This document shows, piece by piece, positions 11,047-20,727 of a DNA stretch of 64,000 nucleotides. This DNA is from Altibacter lentus (lineage in GTDB: Bacteria > Bacteroidota > Bacteroidia > Flavobacteriales > Flavobacteriaceae), in contig NZ_KN050846.1 of the NCBI RefSeq assembly GCF_000746845.1, positions 2,186,963 through 2,250,962 on the forward strand, given 5' to 3'. The position numbers were made by a program, and so were the translations under genes. The notes beneath the pieces are model-generated. The model saw only the letters and a list, made by a program, of their open reading frames with translations. It made no database searches and was not told where the DNA came from. Numbering within the stretch: the first letter of the stretch is position 1; each line of letters begins with the position of its first letter.

Positions 11047-13965
11047 ATGAAATCTAAAATTTCTCTTTTCTTGATGTTTTTTGCCATTACTTTTATGGTA
11101 AAAGCGCAAGAAATTCAATCGGAGGGAGCATTCTACTCCGGTAAGGTAAGCTCGATGGAATATGTTCCTTCGATCGCCTCAAGAATGTCCGAATTAAAAC
11201 CAGCCGAAGTTTCAGACAAAGAAGCACAAGACGGTAGAGCTTCCGGAAACAAAGTTATTATCGGGAAAGATGCACAAACAGAAGACGACTATTTTGTTCG
11301 CAATCAACATCCCCTCACACAAAAGATTAATGGAAAAGCACCTATCCTTGTATTCGATGCTGCTTCTTCAAGCTCACAGCCAACCGATCCTTCACTGGCC
11401 GTTGGACCCAACCATGTACTCGTAGTATTCAATACGGGATTTACTATTTATGATAAATCTGGAAATCAGCTTTTGCCACAGACATCACCCAATCCTGCGA
11501 TATTTCCTTCAGGAGGATGTTGTGATCTAACAGTTTCTTACGACAAAGCTGCCGATCGATGGGTGGTAAGTTTCTTAGGAGCCGGTGCTCAAATAGCGGT
11601 ATCAGACGGGCCGGACCCGATCAACGACGGATGGTTCGTTTATACCATTAGTCAGATCAATGACTACCAAAAATTATCGGTTTGGAGTGATGGGTACTAT
11701 TTAACCGATAATACCTCATCTTCAAATAAGGTTTGGGCGATGGAGCGTGACGAAATGCTTCTTGGAAATCCTGCTGCAGGAATTCAGGGTTTTAACCTTC
11801 CCGGAATTGCCACCAGTGGTTTCTATAGTCCACAAGCATTGAATGTGACCGATGACAATATGCCTGCTCCGGGAGGCCTTCCTGTGATCTACCTTCAGGA
11901 TGATGCTTGGGCCGGTGTTACACAAGATCATATTAAAGTATGGACGATCGATGTGGATTGGAATACACCTGCCAACTCAACAGTTTCTGCGCCAAATCAA
12001 CTTAATACTACCCCTTTTATTTCTGTGTTCGATGGAGGAAGCTTTTCCAACCTTACACAACCGGGCGGTGGGATCGCAATCGATGCATTACAGGCAACGA
12101 TCATGAATCAAGCGCAATTCAGAAAGTTTGGCGGGCACAACTCTGCTGTCTTTAACTTTGTGGTTGATACCGATGCCTCTGCCGGAGAATTAGCCGGTGT
12201 GCGATGGTTCGAACTTCGCCAGGCCGGGGACGGCCAACCATGGACGATCCACCAAGAGGGAACCTATACCGCACCCGATGGGAGACATGCTTGGCATGCG
12301 AGTATGATGATGGACATCCAAGGAAATATTGGAATGGGATATTCTTCTATGTCCGGACCAACTACGCCGTCAACAGTTCGTGTAAGTTCATACTACACAG
12401 GGCGTTTCGCTTCCGATCCACTTAATACCATGACTATTGCTGAAGAGCTTATCGCAAACGGAAATGCTAACATTCCCGGATTAAGATACGGGGATTACAG
12501 CAAGATCGATATTGACCCAGACGATGACAAGACCTTTTGGTTTATCAATGAATATATGAATAACGGAAGAAAGGATGTAGTGGGAGTTTTCAAGATCGCA
12601 CCTAATTTTAACATTGATCTTGGTGCTGTTTCCATCGATAGCCCGGTGGATGGCGATCTTTCCAACGCCGAACAGATAACGGTTACCATATTTAATTATG
12701 GACAGCTCGACCAATCAAATATTCCCTTATCGTTAACGGTCGATGGAAGTTTGGTGGCAAACGAAGTATTTGCAGGAACCATTCCATCTTCTACTTCAGC
12801 GCAGTATACATTTACAGCTACCGTAGATATGTCGACCGAAGGTCAAACCTATGAAGTGACTGTAGCAACTAACTTTGTGGGTGATGAGGACAACACCAAT
12901 AATAGCACCACAGAGAACATCACTCATATTCTTGCGGCCGATATTGGAGCAACAGCTATAACATCTCCAAATACAGGAGAAGGGCTTGGAAACGAGACCG
13001 TAACGATCACGATGGAGAACTTCGGAACTGCGGCGCAATCTAATTTTGACGTGTCGTACTCGATCAATGGAGGAACGCCGGTAGTTGAAACCGTTGCGGG
13101 ACCGATCGCTCCGGGAGCAACTCTTTCCTATACGTTTGCTACATTGGCAGATCTTTCGGCGGCAGGCACATACAACATTGAGTCAAGCACTCAATTGGCC
13201 GCAGATGGTGACAATACAAATGATGCTACTACTAAGGAGGTTATTAATTTGTCCTGTAATACAGAGACCAATGCAACTTCTATGCCTATTGGACCCAATG
13301 GAGGAAGTGTAACCGAATCGGTTATTAGCATTGCGAATGATGTGACTATTAATGATGTGAATGTAACGATTAATCTCAACCATACTTTTACGGGAGATCT
13401 GGATATCTTCCTAGAAGGACCGGACGGAACTCGTGTGGAACTTTCTACAGATAATGGCGGATCCGGAGACAACATGATAAACACTGTGTTTGACGATGAA
13501 GCACCTACATCCATAACCACGGGAACAGCACCGTTTACAGGTAGCTTCCAGCCGGAAGGGAACTTGTCAGATTTTGATGGGTTGTCATCTCTTGGAGACT
13601 GGACCCTGGAAATTACAGATGATGCCAATATTGATGGAGGAACTCTTAATAGCTGGTCACTTCAACTATGTGAAGATGTTCCATTAGGACTGGATGATAA
13701 TTTCATCGATAATAGCGAATTGGTGATTCTTGAGCAGGGGAACAATCAATTCCAAATCCAACTTCCTACTACTACCGTAACTGAACGCATGACCTTTACT
13801 GTGACCAATTTATTAGGTCAAAAGTTGTTAAGCTACAGACTCGACAATGTGGATGGTAAAGGATATTTTTATGATCTGGATATGTCTTATGCAGCTACGG
13901 GCGTGTATATCGTTCGAATTGGAAACAATCAATACGGAAGTGCAAAACGATTGATCGTTCGTTAA
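11047..13965 (+). CDS. T9SS-secreted protein with two CARDB-like domains and a P domain
   Basis: A 972-aa paralogue of the preceding gene. It has a signal peptide (MKSKISLFLMFFAITFMVKAQ) and the same N-terminal domain (LVFDAASSSSQPTDPSLAVGPNH onward). Two CARDB-like modules follow, with parallel openings (LGAVSIDSPVDGDLSNAEQITVTI and IGATAITSPNTGEGLGNETVTI, each split here by the reader). Next is a proprotein-convertase P domain of about 130 residues (DVNVTINLNHTFTGDL, SSLGDWTLEITDDANIDGG, SWSLQLC), then a T9SS type A sorting domain (MTFTVTNLLGQKL ... ATGVYIVRIG). Compared with its neighbour it has one extra CARDB module and the P domain. It is probably a surface-attached protein; P domains often stabilise secreted proteases, but no protease domain is present. 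Confidence 0.9.
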   Translation: MKSKISLFLMFFAITFMVKAQEIQSEGAFYSGKVSSMEYVPSIASRMSELKPAEVSDKEAQDGRASGNKVIIGKDAQTEDDYFVRNQHPLTQKINGKAPILVFDAASSSSQPTDPSLAVGPNHVLVVFNTGFTIYDKSGNQLLPQTSPNPAIFPSGGCCDLTVSYDKAADRWVVSFLGAGAQIAVSDGPDPINDGWFVYTISQINDYQKLSVWSDGYYLTDNTSSSNKVWAMERDEMLLGNPAAGIQGFNLPGIATSGFYSPQALNVTDDNMPAPGGLPVIYLQDDAWAGVTQDHIKVWTIDVDWNTPANSTVSAPNQLNTTPFISVFDGGSFSNLTQPGGGIAIDALQATIMNQAQFRKFGGHNSAVFNFVVDTDASAGELAGVRWFELRQAGDGQPWTIHQEGTYTAPDGRHAWHASMMMDIQGNIGMGYSSMSGPTTPSTVRVSSYYTGRFASDPLNTMTIAEELIANGNANIPGLRYGDYSKIDIDPDDDKTFWFINEYMNNGRKDVVGVFKIAPNFNIDLGAVSIDSPVDGDLSNAEQITVTIFNYGQLDQSNIPLSLTVDGSLVANEVFAGTIPSSTSAQYTFTATVDMSTEGQTYEVTVATNFVGDEDNTNNSTTENITHILAADIGATAITSPNTGEGLGNETVTITMENFGTAAQSNFDVSYSINGGTPVVETVAGPIAPGATLSYTFATLADLSAAGTYNIESSTQLAADGDNTNDATTKEVINLSCNTETNATSMPIGPNGGSVTESVISIANDVTINDVNVTINLNHTFTGDLDIFLEGPDGTRVELSTDNGGSGDNMINTVFDDEAPTSITTGTAPFTGSFQPEGNLSDFDGLSSLGDWTLEITDDANIDGGTLNSWSLQLCEDVPLGLDDNFIDNSELVILEQGNNQFQIQLPTTTVTERMTFTVTNLLGQKLLSYRLDNVDGKGYFYDLDMSYAATGVYIVRIGNNQYGSAKRLIVR

Positions 13966-13994
13966 TTGCTTCGGAAGTAATTGTTTATGTAATC

Positions 13995-14025
13995 AAAACC
14001 CTCAAGCGATTGAGGGTTTTTTTAT
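13995..14025. terminator. Bidirectional terminator between convergent genes
   Basis: Perfect 11-bp stem AAAACCCTCAA (13995-14005) / TTGAGGGTTTT (14010-14020) with T-rich sequence on both strands. It serves the T9SS gene on the plus strand and the large outer-membrane gene on the minus strand. Confidence 0.9.
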
Positions 14026-17000
14026 TAAAAGAAGGCACGCAGTTGTATACTTCCCGTATGTACAGTTTTGGAGGTCTCACTTTTCCTTCCGAAGTAAGAC
14101 AAATTCGCATCAAGATATTTTGTTATACGCTTTTGAAGTAATAAGTTCCAGGTAAAATTAGTACCGGGCTGAAGTCCTTCCAGCATTTGGTATGCAACCG
14201 GGGAAAAGGCGCTTCCGTCAAAAGTGTTTTCAATATAGCTAAATTCTCCATTGAGCGAGATCTTCTCTACATTGCTGTATCCAAAAGAAACCCCTCCTTT
14301 TTGCTGTAATAGCGCCTCCATGTCACCTACTTGATTATCCTTGTTCCCGTAACTGTAAAAAACGTCAAATCGCGTCTGGGCATTAAGAAGGTAGGATAGT
14401 TTGGGAGCAAGCTCATAGCTGTCAATAGTATAATTTCGTGATCCAAAATTTTCTGAAGTACTTTCAGTAGAACCCAGAGAACTTCGTAGATTCACCAACC
14501 AGCTTTCCCATATTTTATGATTGAACGCCAGTTGATGACTTTCCAGTCGGTTCTTCTGAAGTCCCAGCGAAAGCAAATTATCACTGGATGTAGCTATATA
14601 GGTATAACTGGTTGTATAGTGTTGTTTCCCGCGATTAAAGAACAAAGCATTTCTAAAGTTAAGGACCAAGCCCAATTGATCGTCACCACCGTCTTCGAAA
14701 GGATTGATGTTAAATCCGTCATTCCTTCGCTGTACTTTTCTGTCTAATATGTAGGAGGTTTGATTGTAAAAATGAGAAAGGAATTTCCTGAAGCCTTCTT
14801 TGTTCTCCCACGAGCGTGGGTTGAGTGTAAGGATCTGGCTAAATTGATTCTGACGGATCTTCAAGAAAATCTGGTTAGGCAACAGGATCCGAACATACTC
14901 GGCCTCATCTTGAAATTGTGCGATCTCAAACTCATCTAATTCCTGAATACCATTGTTGTTATAGTCATTCCACGTATAGATACCCTGTCCCGGATCTACC
15001 TTTACATACGTGAATTCCTGTCTTGGGATCACGCCGTTATTGGAAGACAGGACGGTATTCAAACTAACGCCTCCGTTCCATATACTCTGATTGTAAAGAA
15101 TTCTGGAATTCAAGGATTTCTCATCTTCCTTGGCTCCAAATTCATCTTTAAGAATACGGTAATTGGCAAATACCGAGAGCTGTGCATCCTGCCCGTTGAT
15201 CAGTCGTGATTTCAAAAAGTATGTATTGGAACTATTCACTTTTTGTAAAAAATTCTGGCGCAAACTATCATTCGATTGTCTTCTGTAACCCACCTCCACG
15301 AAGATGTTAGTGCTGTCGCCTACGCCTGAAAACACTTCATACGACCTAAATTTCTGACTCACGGGCGAAAGACTGTCAGATTGTACGATACTAACCTCAT
15401 TGTCTTCGAAGGCAATTTTTCCGCCCAACCAAGATTTTTTCATAGAATACGTCACCAAGGAATTAAGCCGGGCAAATTTCGACTCCAACGAATCTCCGGT
15501 GCCTTTTAAGTAACTCCCCTGCGAATAGACCTGTAGTTTATCGAATCGTAAGTTCGTGCTTCCTACATGACGAGAGCCGGAATAATTTTCTGAAAAATCC
15601 AGTTGCTGAAACTCATAACGGGCGCTACCGTGTTTTGGGTGAAAGGCTTCAACACCCGAAATGATGAAGGATTGGTCGCCCATGGGAGAAATAAGGTTCC
15701 AGTCTCTGTTGAACTCGATGTTGTAGACGCGCTCGATGTTTCGGAAATCTTGATTAATATAATCTGCCGAAGCAAAGCCGTCTATCTTTAACGTATCGGT
15801 TGTTGTTAAGAGCGTTTGTTTTGCCGCTAAACGACCCGCAAAACCATCGTTATTGCCATCATCAATCGACGAGAACAAATTGAGATCGTTCTTGCTTCCC
15901 GCTACTTCAAAATCAAGTATGGTTTTTTCAGAAGGATGGTAGTTTCCCTTTAATCCCCCAATTTGCAGCTTTGTAGGTGCGGTCAATTGAATAATTGGCT
16001 CGTAATTACCTTGGGGAATGCCGTTTAAGGGCGCAATGTACTCAAAGATCCTGCTAATGGCACTAGCGTCGCTTATTACATAATTACCCATATTGGCGCC
16101 CACCAAAGTGAATCGAACGTTGAACAACTCATCTTCAGGGTCGTTCGAGAATACAAAAATCTCGACACCATCAACAATATCCTTCTTGTAAAGGATTTTA
16201 TTTTCTGAAAAGGTATCCGGCACGGCCGAAGGAGCGGTCATATTATCACGATCGTCTCCGGCAGCTTGCAGGATGGTAACCTGTTCTTCTGAAAGATTTT
16301 GTTGTAAAGGTTGGTTCTTGGCATCGTTTTCAGAATAGGCATACACACCAATATCCAGATTGTCGGTGCTGTAGCTACCTCCCCCATATCCTATAAAACG
16401 AGTATAGTTCCTGTCGGTGTATTGATACTCTACCGAGATCCGCATGTTGTTTGTGATCGGATAGATAGGGTTAAACTTGATCTCACCCGCATTATAGTCG
16501 ATCACATAATCTTCATTTTCGCCACGTGTTAGTAAGATACCGTTCACGTAGACACGCTCACTACCCGATACAATAAGTATAAAAAGCTCGCCATTAGGCC
16601 CCACAAGTTTATATGGGCCTTGATTTCCTTCCTGCCCCACAAAATTACTCTTGGCAAAAACCCCGCGCACGAGTGCACCGGCTGCAAATGCAGTGGTCCT
16701 GGACCCATCGTTATGTGTGAGCGTTCCGCCCAGCGAGATCCCCTGTACCTTTTTGTTGAACCGGGCAAAGTAACTCGTTGTGTTTTGAAGGTCTACATCG
16801 CCGGCTCGAATGTTCCAGTCGTCACTATACAGTTCAATGAATATTTGGTCAAATTCATCTAAACTTTGGGAATAACCTCCTTCTTGAGTGGGGATGTTGG
16901 CATCCTGTATGGATGCTCGTATAGATACTTTATCACTTAATTGACCTGTGATTTGCAGGTCCAATTCAGAATTTACCACGGCATTTTGATTGTTTCCTAT

Positions 17001-17438
17001 CGTGACGCCTCTGGAGATACTACCAACGGTGTTCAATCCGTCAAAAGGAGTAAAAGCGTCTTGTTGATTGGATTGATCCAAAGAATACAGTTTTTCGATA
17101 CTTCCTGTACTTTCGGATATGATCTTAGGGTCCAAGGCATAATACTCTTGTACTAAGAATTTTGGATATCGCAAATAATGAATCGTGATAGAGTCACTTG
17201 TCTGGGCTGCTTCGGAAAGAATGAGCCGTGCCTTACTGTAATCAACCCTATACATCACCGAATCGATCGTTGCGCCGGCAACACCTTCCACATAGAAACG
17301 GCTGGGATTGATGCTTACACTGTCTATTTGTATCGTATCTTGAACTGCTACTTTCTTACTCCTGTAATTGGAAGTAACGTCTTGAGCAACCACCGTGTAG
17401 GTCACTGCAAAGAGAATAAGAGTAAGATAGTACTTCAT
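14025..17438 (-). CDS. Large outer-membrane beta-barrel-like protein
   Basis: A 1137-aa protein with a Sec signal peptide (MKYYLTLILFAVTYTVVAQ). After it comes a conserved region with the blocks SISRGVTIGNNQNAVVNS, VSIRASIQDANIPTQEGG, LDEFDQIFIELYSDDWNI, RAGDVDL and SERVYVNGILLTRGENEDY, then VEYQYTDRNYTRF. These resemble the repeated modules of the gliding/T9SS protein SprA, but this protein is less than half of SprA's length, so it is at most a distant relative. The C-terminal half has alternating amphipathic strands and ends in aromatic Phe-Phe (IQLRAFF), as outer-membrane barrels do. No TonB box or plug domain is visible. Start is the ATG before the signal peptide. Its role is unknown. Confidence 0.75.
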   Translation of the reverse strand: MKYYLTLILFAVTYTVVAQDVTSNYRSKKVAVQDTIQIDSVSINPSRFYVEGVAGATIDSVMYRVDYSKARLILSEAAQTSDSITIHYLRYPKFLVQEYYALDPKIISESTGSIEKLYSLDQSNQQDAFTPFDGLNTVGSISRGVTIGNNQNAVVNSELDLQITGQLSDKVSIRASIQDANIPTQEGGYSQSLDEFDQIFIELYSDDWNIRAGDVDLQNTTSYFARFNKKVQGISLGGTLTHNDGSRTTAFAAGALVRGVFAKSNFVGQEGNQGPYKLVGPNGELFILIVSGSERVYVNGILLTRGENEDYVIDYNAGEIKFNPIYPITNNMRISVEYQYTDRNYTRFIGYGGGSYSTDNLDIGVYAYSENDAKNQPLQQNLSEEQVTILQAAGDDRDNMTAPSAVPDTFSENKILYKKDIVDGVEIFVFSNDPEDELFNVRFTLVGANMGNYVISDASAISRIFEYIAPLNGIPQGNYEPIIQLTAPTKLQIGGLKGNYHPSEKTILDFEVAGSKNDLNLFSSIDDGNNDGFAGRLAAKQTLLTTTDTLKIDGFASADYINQDFRNIERVYNIEFNRDWNLISPMGDQSFIISGVEAFHPKHGSARYEFQQLDFSENYSGSRHVGSTNLRFDKLQVYSQGSYLKGTGDSLESKFARLNSLVTYSMKKSWLGGKIAFEDNEVSIVQSDSLSPVSQKFRSYEVFSGVGDSTNIFVEVGYRRQSNDSLRQNFLQKVNSSNTYFLKSRLINGQDAQLSVFANYRILKDEFGAKEDEKSLNSRILYNQSIWNGGVSLNTVLSSNNGVIPRQEFTYVKVDPGQGIYTWNDYNNNGIQELDEFEIAQFQDEAEYVRILLPNQIFLKIRQNQFSQILTLNPRSWENKEGFRKFLSHFYNQTSYILDRKVQRRNDGFNINPFEDGGDDQLGLVLNFRNALFFNRGKQHYTTSYTYIATSSDNLLSLGLQKNRLESHQLAFNHKIWESWLVNLRSSLGSTESTSENFGSRNYTIDSYELAPKLSYLLNAQTRFDVFYSYGNKDNQVGDMEALLQQKGGVSFGYSNVEKISLNGEFSYIENTFDGSAFSPVAYQMLEGLQPGTNFTWNLLLQKRITKYLDANLSYFGRKSETSKTVHTGSIQLRAFF

Positions 17439-17560
17439 TAGGTATAGAACTAAACACAGCCTACTTTATTTTGTTGATTGTTTTTTAAAATCTTTTTGCC
17501 GATGTTCCTTGTAAAAATACAATGTTATTTAATTTAGTGCGGTATAAAGAAGGATACGAT

Positions 17561-18325
17561 ATGAAGATTATCTCATACAATGTGAATGGCATTCGAGCCG
17601 CAATGCGAAAGGGCTTTTTAGAATGGTTGCAGGCGGCCAACCCCGATGTGATCTGTCTTCAGGAAACTAAGGCAAATTTCGATCAAGTAGAGGTTGAAGC
17701 TATCGAAGCGGCGGGATATCCCTACCACTATTGGTTTAGTGCCGTGAAGAAAGGATACAGCGGTGTCGCGATCTTTTCAAAAATAAAACCCAACCATATA
17801 GAGTATGGGACCGGGATTGAATATATGGATGCCGAAGGAAGAAATTTACGTGTCGATTTTGACCAGGTTTCAGTAATGAGCTTATACCTTCCAAGTGGTA
17901 CGAATCTGGACCGTTTAGATCATAAGCTCACCTACATGGCAGATTTTCAGAAATATATAGATACCCTGAAGAAGGAAATCCCCAACCTGATTATTTGTGG
18001 AGATTATAACATTTGTCACGAAGCCATCGATATTCACGATCCTGTACGCAACAAGAACGTATCGGGATTTTTACCTGTAGAGCGTAAATGGATAGACGGA
18101 TTTATTAAAAGCGGATTTATAGATTCCTTTCGGCACTTCAACAAGGAACCCCATCATTATACGTGGTGGAGTTATCGCGCCAACGCACGTGCGAACAATA
18201 AAGGCTGGCGTATCGACTACAACATGGTGGCAAAACCTTTGGAAGATAAACTTAAACGAGCTGTTATATTACCGGATGCCTATCACAGTGATCATTGTCC
18301 GCATTTAGTAGAACTATCCTTATAG
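17561..18325 (+). CDS. xth: Exodeoxyribonuclease III
   Basis: AP endonuclease and 3'-5' exonuclease of base-excision repair; 254 aa from the ATG at 17561. An in-frame ATG 39 bases upstream would add MLFNLVRYKEGYD, which does not belong to the family. The EEP nuclease fold is clear: opening MKIISYNVNGIRAAM, metal-binding Glu in CLQETKA, SGVAIFSK, catalytic GDYNICHEAIDIHDP, and the closing SDHCPH. Gene order exonuclease III - DUF2255-like - OmpA - aldo/keto reductase, all plus strand with gaps under 20 bases, suggests one transcript. Confidence 0.96.
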   Translation: MKIISYNVNGIRAAMRKGFLEWLQAANPDVICLQETKANFDQVEVEAIEAAGYPYHYWFSAVKKGYSGVAIFSKIKPNHIEYGTGIEYMDAEGRNLRVDFDQVSVMSLYLPSGTNLDRLDHKLTYMADFQKYIDTLKKEIPNLIICGDYNICHEAIDIHDPVRNKNVSGFLPVERKWIDGFIKSGFIDSFRHFNKEPHHYTWWSYRANARANNKGWRIDYNMVAKPLEDKLKRAVILPDAYHSDHCPHLVELSL

Positions 18326-18330
18326 ATACG

Positions 18331-18708
18331 ATGGATTTTCCGGACGAATTTTTTGCACACCTCAATATGCATAATTATACAGAGATAAAAGGAGGACTTG
18401 AAAGACAGACCTTCTTGGAGATCTGGGTGGTCGCCGTTAGCGGCAGGGTATTTGCGCGAAGTTGGAACAAAAGTGAAAAAAGCTGGTATACGGCATTTTT
18501 GAAAGAAGGGGTAGGACAATTAAAATTTGGAGATGTCGTTCTGAATGTTACGGGGAAGAAGGTTCCAGAAGAAGATGCGGTCCATGCTAAAATCGATGCG
18601 GCTTATCTTTCTCGGTATAATGAAGCTAAAAATATATACTACGCACAAGGGATCTCTCAGCCGGAGTATTATGATTACACGCTCGAACTATTTTATAAAC
18701 CTACTTAA
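18331..18708 (+). CDS. DUF2255-like small protein
   Basis: A 125-aa protein starting at the ATG at 18331, 5 bases after the exonuclease stop; a longer frame beginning inside the exonuclease gene is unlikely. The core EIWVVAVSGRVFARSW, a tryptophan-tyrosine pair (SWYTAF), and GVGQLKFGDVVLNV resemble the DUF2255 family, whose members bind a small ligand or nucleic acid in an unknown way. There is no signal peptide or membrane segment. The DUF assignment is from memory of the family pattern and is moderately sure. Confidence 0.75.
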   Translation: MDFPDEFFAHLNMHNYTEIKGGLERQTFLEIWVVAVSGRVFARSWNKSEKSWYTAFLKEGVGQLKFGDVVLNVTGKKVPEEDAVHAKIDAAYLSRYNEAKNIYYAQGISQPEYYDYTLELFYKPT

Positions 18709-18717
18709 ATACTTATT

Positions 18718-19677
18718 ATGAAAATGATTCTGAAGGGAATTTTTGGAATTTCCGTCCTGCTGCTCACGAGCTCCTGTGTCTCATCAAAGATCTACGACGA
18801 TCTTAAATCTCGTTACGATATGTTGAAAGCCGAGAACGAAGCACTGATGGCACAATTGGACAATGCCGCCAGTGATGGAAAGGTGTATTCTGTGGATCTT
18901 TTAAAAGACAGGATTGAAGAACTGAATGCCGAAAAAAGCAGATTGGCCATGGATCTTTCCGCGTGTCAAAATAACTATAACCGCCTTAAAGAATCGTACG
19001 ATGCGCTTGAGGCAAACAGTTCCAGTGCGCTTAGCGATAATTTAGCCTTAAACCGAGAATTGTTGACGCAACTGGAAGCGAAGGAAAAAGCTTTGGCGCT
19101 GGAAAATGAGCGATTGGAGAAACTTAAAAAAGACCTCGCAGCTCGATCACAACGAGTAGAAGAACTGGAGGCGATCATTGCCTCCAAAGATGCAAAGATG
19201 AGGTCCCTTAAAGAGGCCATTTCTGCGGCACTGACTAATTTTGAAGGCAATGGTCTCACCGTAGAACAAAGGGATGGCAAGGTGTATGTTTCCATGGAGA
19301 ATAAATTGTTGTTCGAAAGTGGAAGCTGGGCTGTGAATGCACGGGGACGAGAAGCTGTAGTAGCATTGGGCAAGGTATTGGCCCAGAACAAGGAGATCGC
19401 TGTTCTCATTGAAGGTCATACCGATAATGTACCTTACGGAGGTAATGGGAACATAAGCGACAACTGGGATCTTTCTACCAAGCGAGCGACTGCCATTGTA
19501 AATATTCTTACTGAAAATTCCGGTATTCCAAAAGACAACCTCACAGCAGCCGGTCGAGGAGAGTTTGCTCCGGTTGCGACCAATACTACTTCAGAAGGAA
19601 GGTCTAAGAACCGCCGTATTGAAGTGATCTTGACACCAAAACTGGATGAGATCTCAAAATTGTTAAACGAGTTGTAG
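18718..19677 (+). CDS. OmpA-family lipoprotein with coiled coil
   Basis: A 319-aa envelope protein. It carries a lipoprotein signal (MKMILKGIFGISVLLLTSSC, lipobox Cys20), then a long coiled coil (residues ~25-160). A C-terminal OmpA domain (residues ~190-310) has the peptidoglycan-binding signature GHTDNVPYGG ... NWDLSTKRATAIVNIL ... GRGEFAPVATN ... NRRIEVIL. The design fits a lipid-anchored protein that spans from the outer membrane to the cell wall. It lies between the DUF2255-like gene (9-base gap) and the aldo/keto reductase (18-base gap). Confidence 0.93.
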   Translation: MKMILKGIFGISVLLLTSSCVSSKIYDDLKSRYDMLKAENEALMAQLDNAASDGKVYSVDLLKDRIEELNAEKSRLAMDLSACQNNYNRLKESYDALEANSSSALSDNLALNRELLTQLEAKEKALALENERLEKLKKDLAARSQRVEELEAIIASKDAKMRSLKEAISAALTNFEGNGLTVEQRDGKVYVSMENKLLFESGSWAVNARGREAVVALGKVLAQNKEIAVLIEGHTDNVPYGGNGNISDNWDLSTKRATAIVNILTENSGIPKDNLTAAGRGEFAPVATNTTSEGRSKNRRIEVILTPKLDEISKLLNEL

Positions 19678-19695
19678 CCATAAAAAGGCGATACT

Positions 19696-20727
19696 ATGCA
19701 ATATACTTTACTGCCTAATACCAGCTTAAAAGTGAGCCGAATATGTCTTGGCAGCATGACCTGGGGCCAACAGAATACTGAAACTGAAGGCCATTCACAA
19801 ATAGATCTGGCATTAGAGAACGGCGTGAATTTTATCGATACTGCCGAAATGTATTCGGTACCCGGTAATCCAAAGACCCAAGGCAGTACAGAACGTATTA
19901 TTGGAAGTTGGTTCGCCAAGACAGGGAAGAGGGACAAGGTAATTCTGGCATCTAAAATTACGGGTCCTAATCGTTTTTTTGAACACATTCGAAAAGACCT
20001 GTCTTTTAGTAAAACAGCGTTAGATGATGCATTGCATAAGAGTTTAGCGCGCCTTCAGACCGATTATCTCGATCTGTATCAGCTGCATTGGCCGGAACGC
20101 ACAGTGAATATTTTTGGCAGCCGGGACTACGTACATGACGCGGCATGGGAAGATTCGATCGCTGCAACTCTGGAGCACCTTAAATCTTATGTGAAACAAG
20201 GTAAGATACGATATTTGGGACTGTCCAATGAGACACCCTGGGGAGCCATGCGTTATATGGAGGAGGCACGAAAGGGAGCGCCAAAAATGGTCTCGATACA
20301 GAACGCATACAACTTGTTGAACAGAAGGGATGAGATTGGCCTATCGGAAGTGATTCTAAGAGAAAAACTTGGGTATTTGCCATATTCCCCTTTGGCCTTC
20401 GGGATGCTCACCGGGAAATATCTAAACGGTGCGACTCCTCAGCATGCTAGGGTTACCCTGTTTCCAAACTATTCACGATATCATGGAGAAGGGTCCTTTG
20501 AAGCCACCAGGCAGTATCAAGAGATCGCTCAGCAATACGGAATGAGTCTCACTCAAATGAGCCTGGCATTTGTAAGGCAGCAGCCTTTTGTCACTTCTAC
20601 TATTGTTGGTGCCACGACCTTGACACAGTTAAAAGAGAATATCGAAAGCATTTCTGTAAGCCTTACCGAAGAAACTATAAAAGCCATCAACGCCGTGCAT
20701 GCATCGATCCCCAATCCTGCACCTTAA
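19696..20727 (+). CDS. Aldo/keto reductase (Tas-like)
   Basis: NADPH-dependent oxidoreductase of 343 aa, in the Tas/YajO branch of the AKR family. The catalytic tetrad is visible: Asp and Tyr in FIDTAEMYSVP, Lys in VILASKITG, and His in YQLHWPERTVN. The insert HDAAWEDSIAATLEHLKSY and later PYSPLAFGMLTGKY are typical of the Tas group. The substrate cannot be told from the sequence. Its stop codon overlaps the convergent acyl-CoA dehydrogenase gene by 4 bases, so no terminator fits between them. Confidence 0.93.
   Translation: MQYTLLPNTSLKVSRICLGSMTWGQQNTETEGHSQIDLALENGVNFIDTAEMYSVPGNPKTQGSTERIIGSWFAKTGKRDKVILASKITGPNRFFEHIRKDLSFSKTALDDALHKSLARLQTDYLDLYQLHWPERTVNIFGSRDYVHDAAWEDSIAATLEHLKSYVKQGKIRYLGLSNETPWGAMRYMEEARKGAPKMVSIQNAYNLLNRRDEIGLSEVILREKLGYLPYSPLAFGMLTGKYLNGATPQHARVTLFPNYSRYHGEGSFEATRQYQEIAQQYGMSLTQMSLAFVRQQPFVTSTIVGATTLTQLKENIESISVSLTEETIKAINAVHASIPNPAP

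Noticed and set aside
13191..13628. 145-codon minus-strand frame inside the second T9SS gene
   Set aside because: Antisense to a coding region with clear domains; product is low-complexity and Ser/Val-rich, as expected for a shadow frame.
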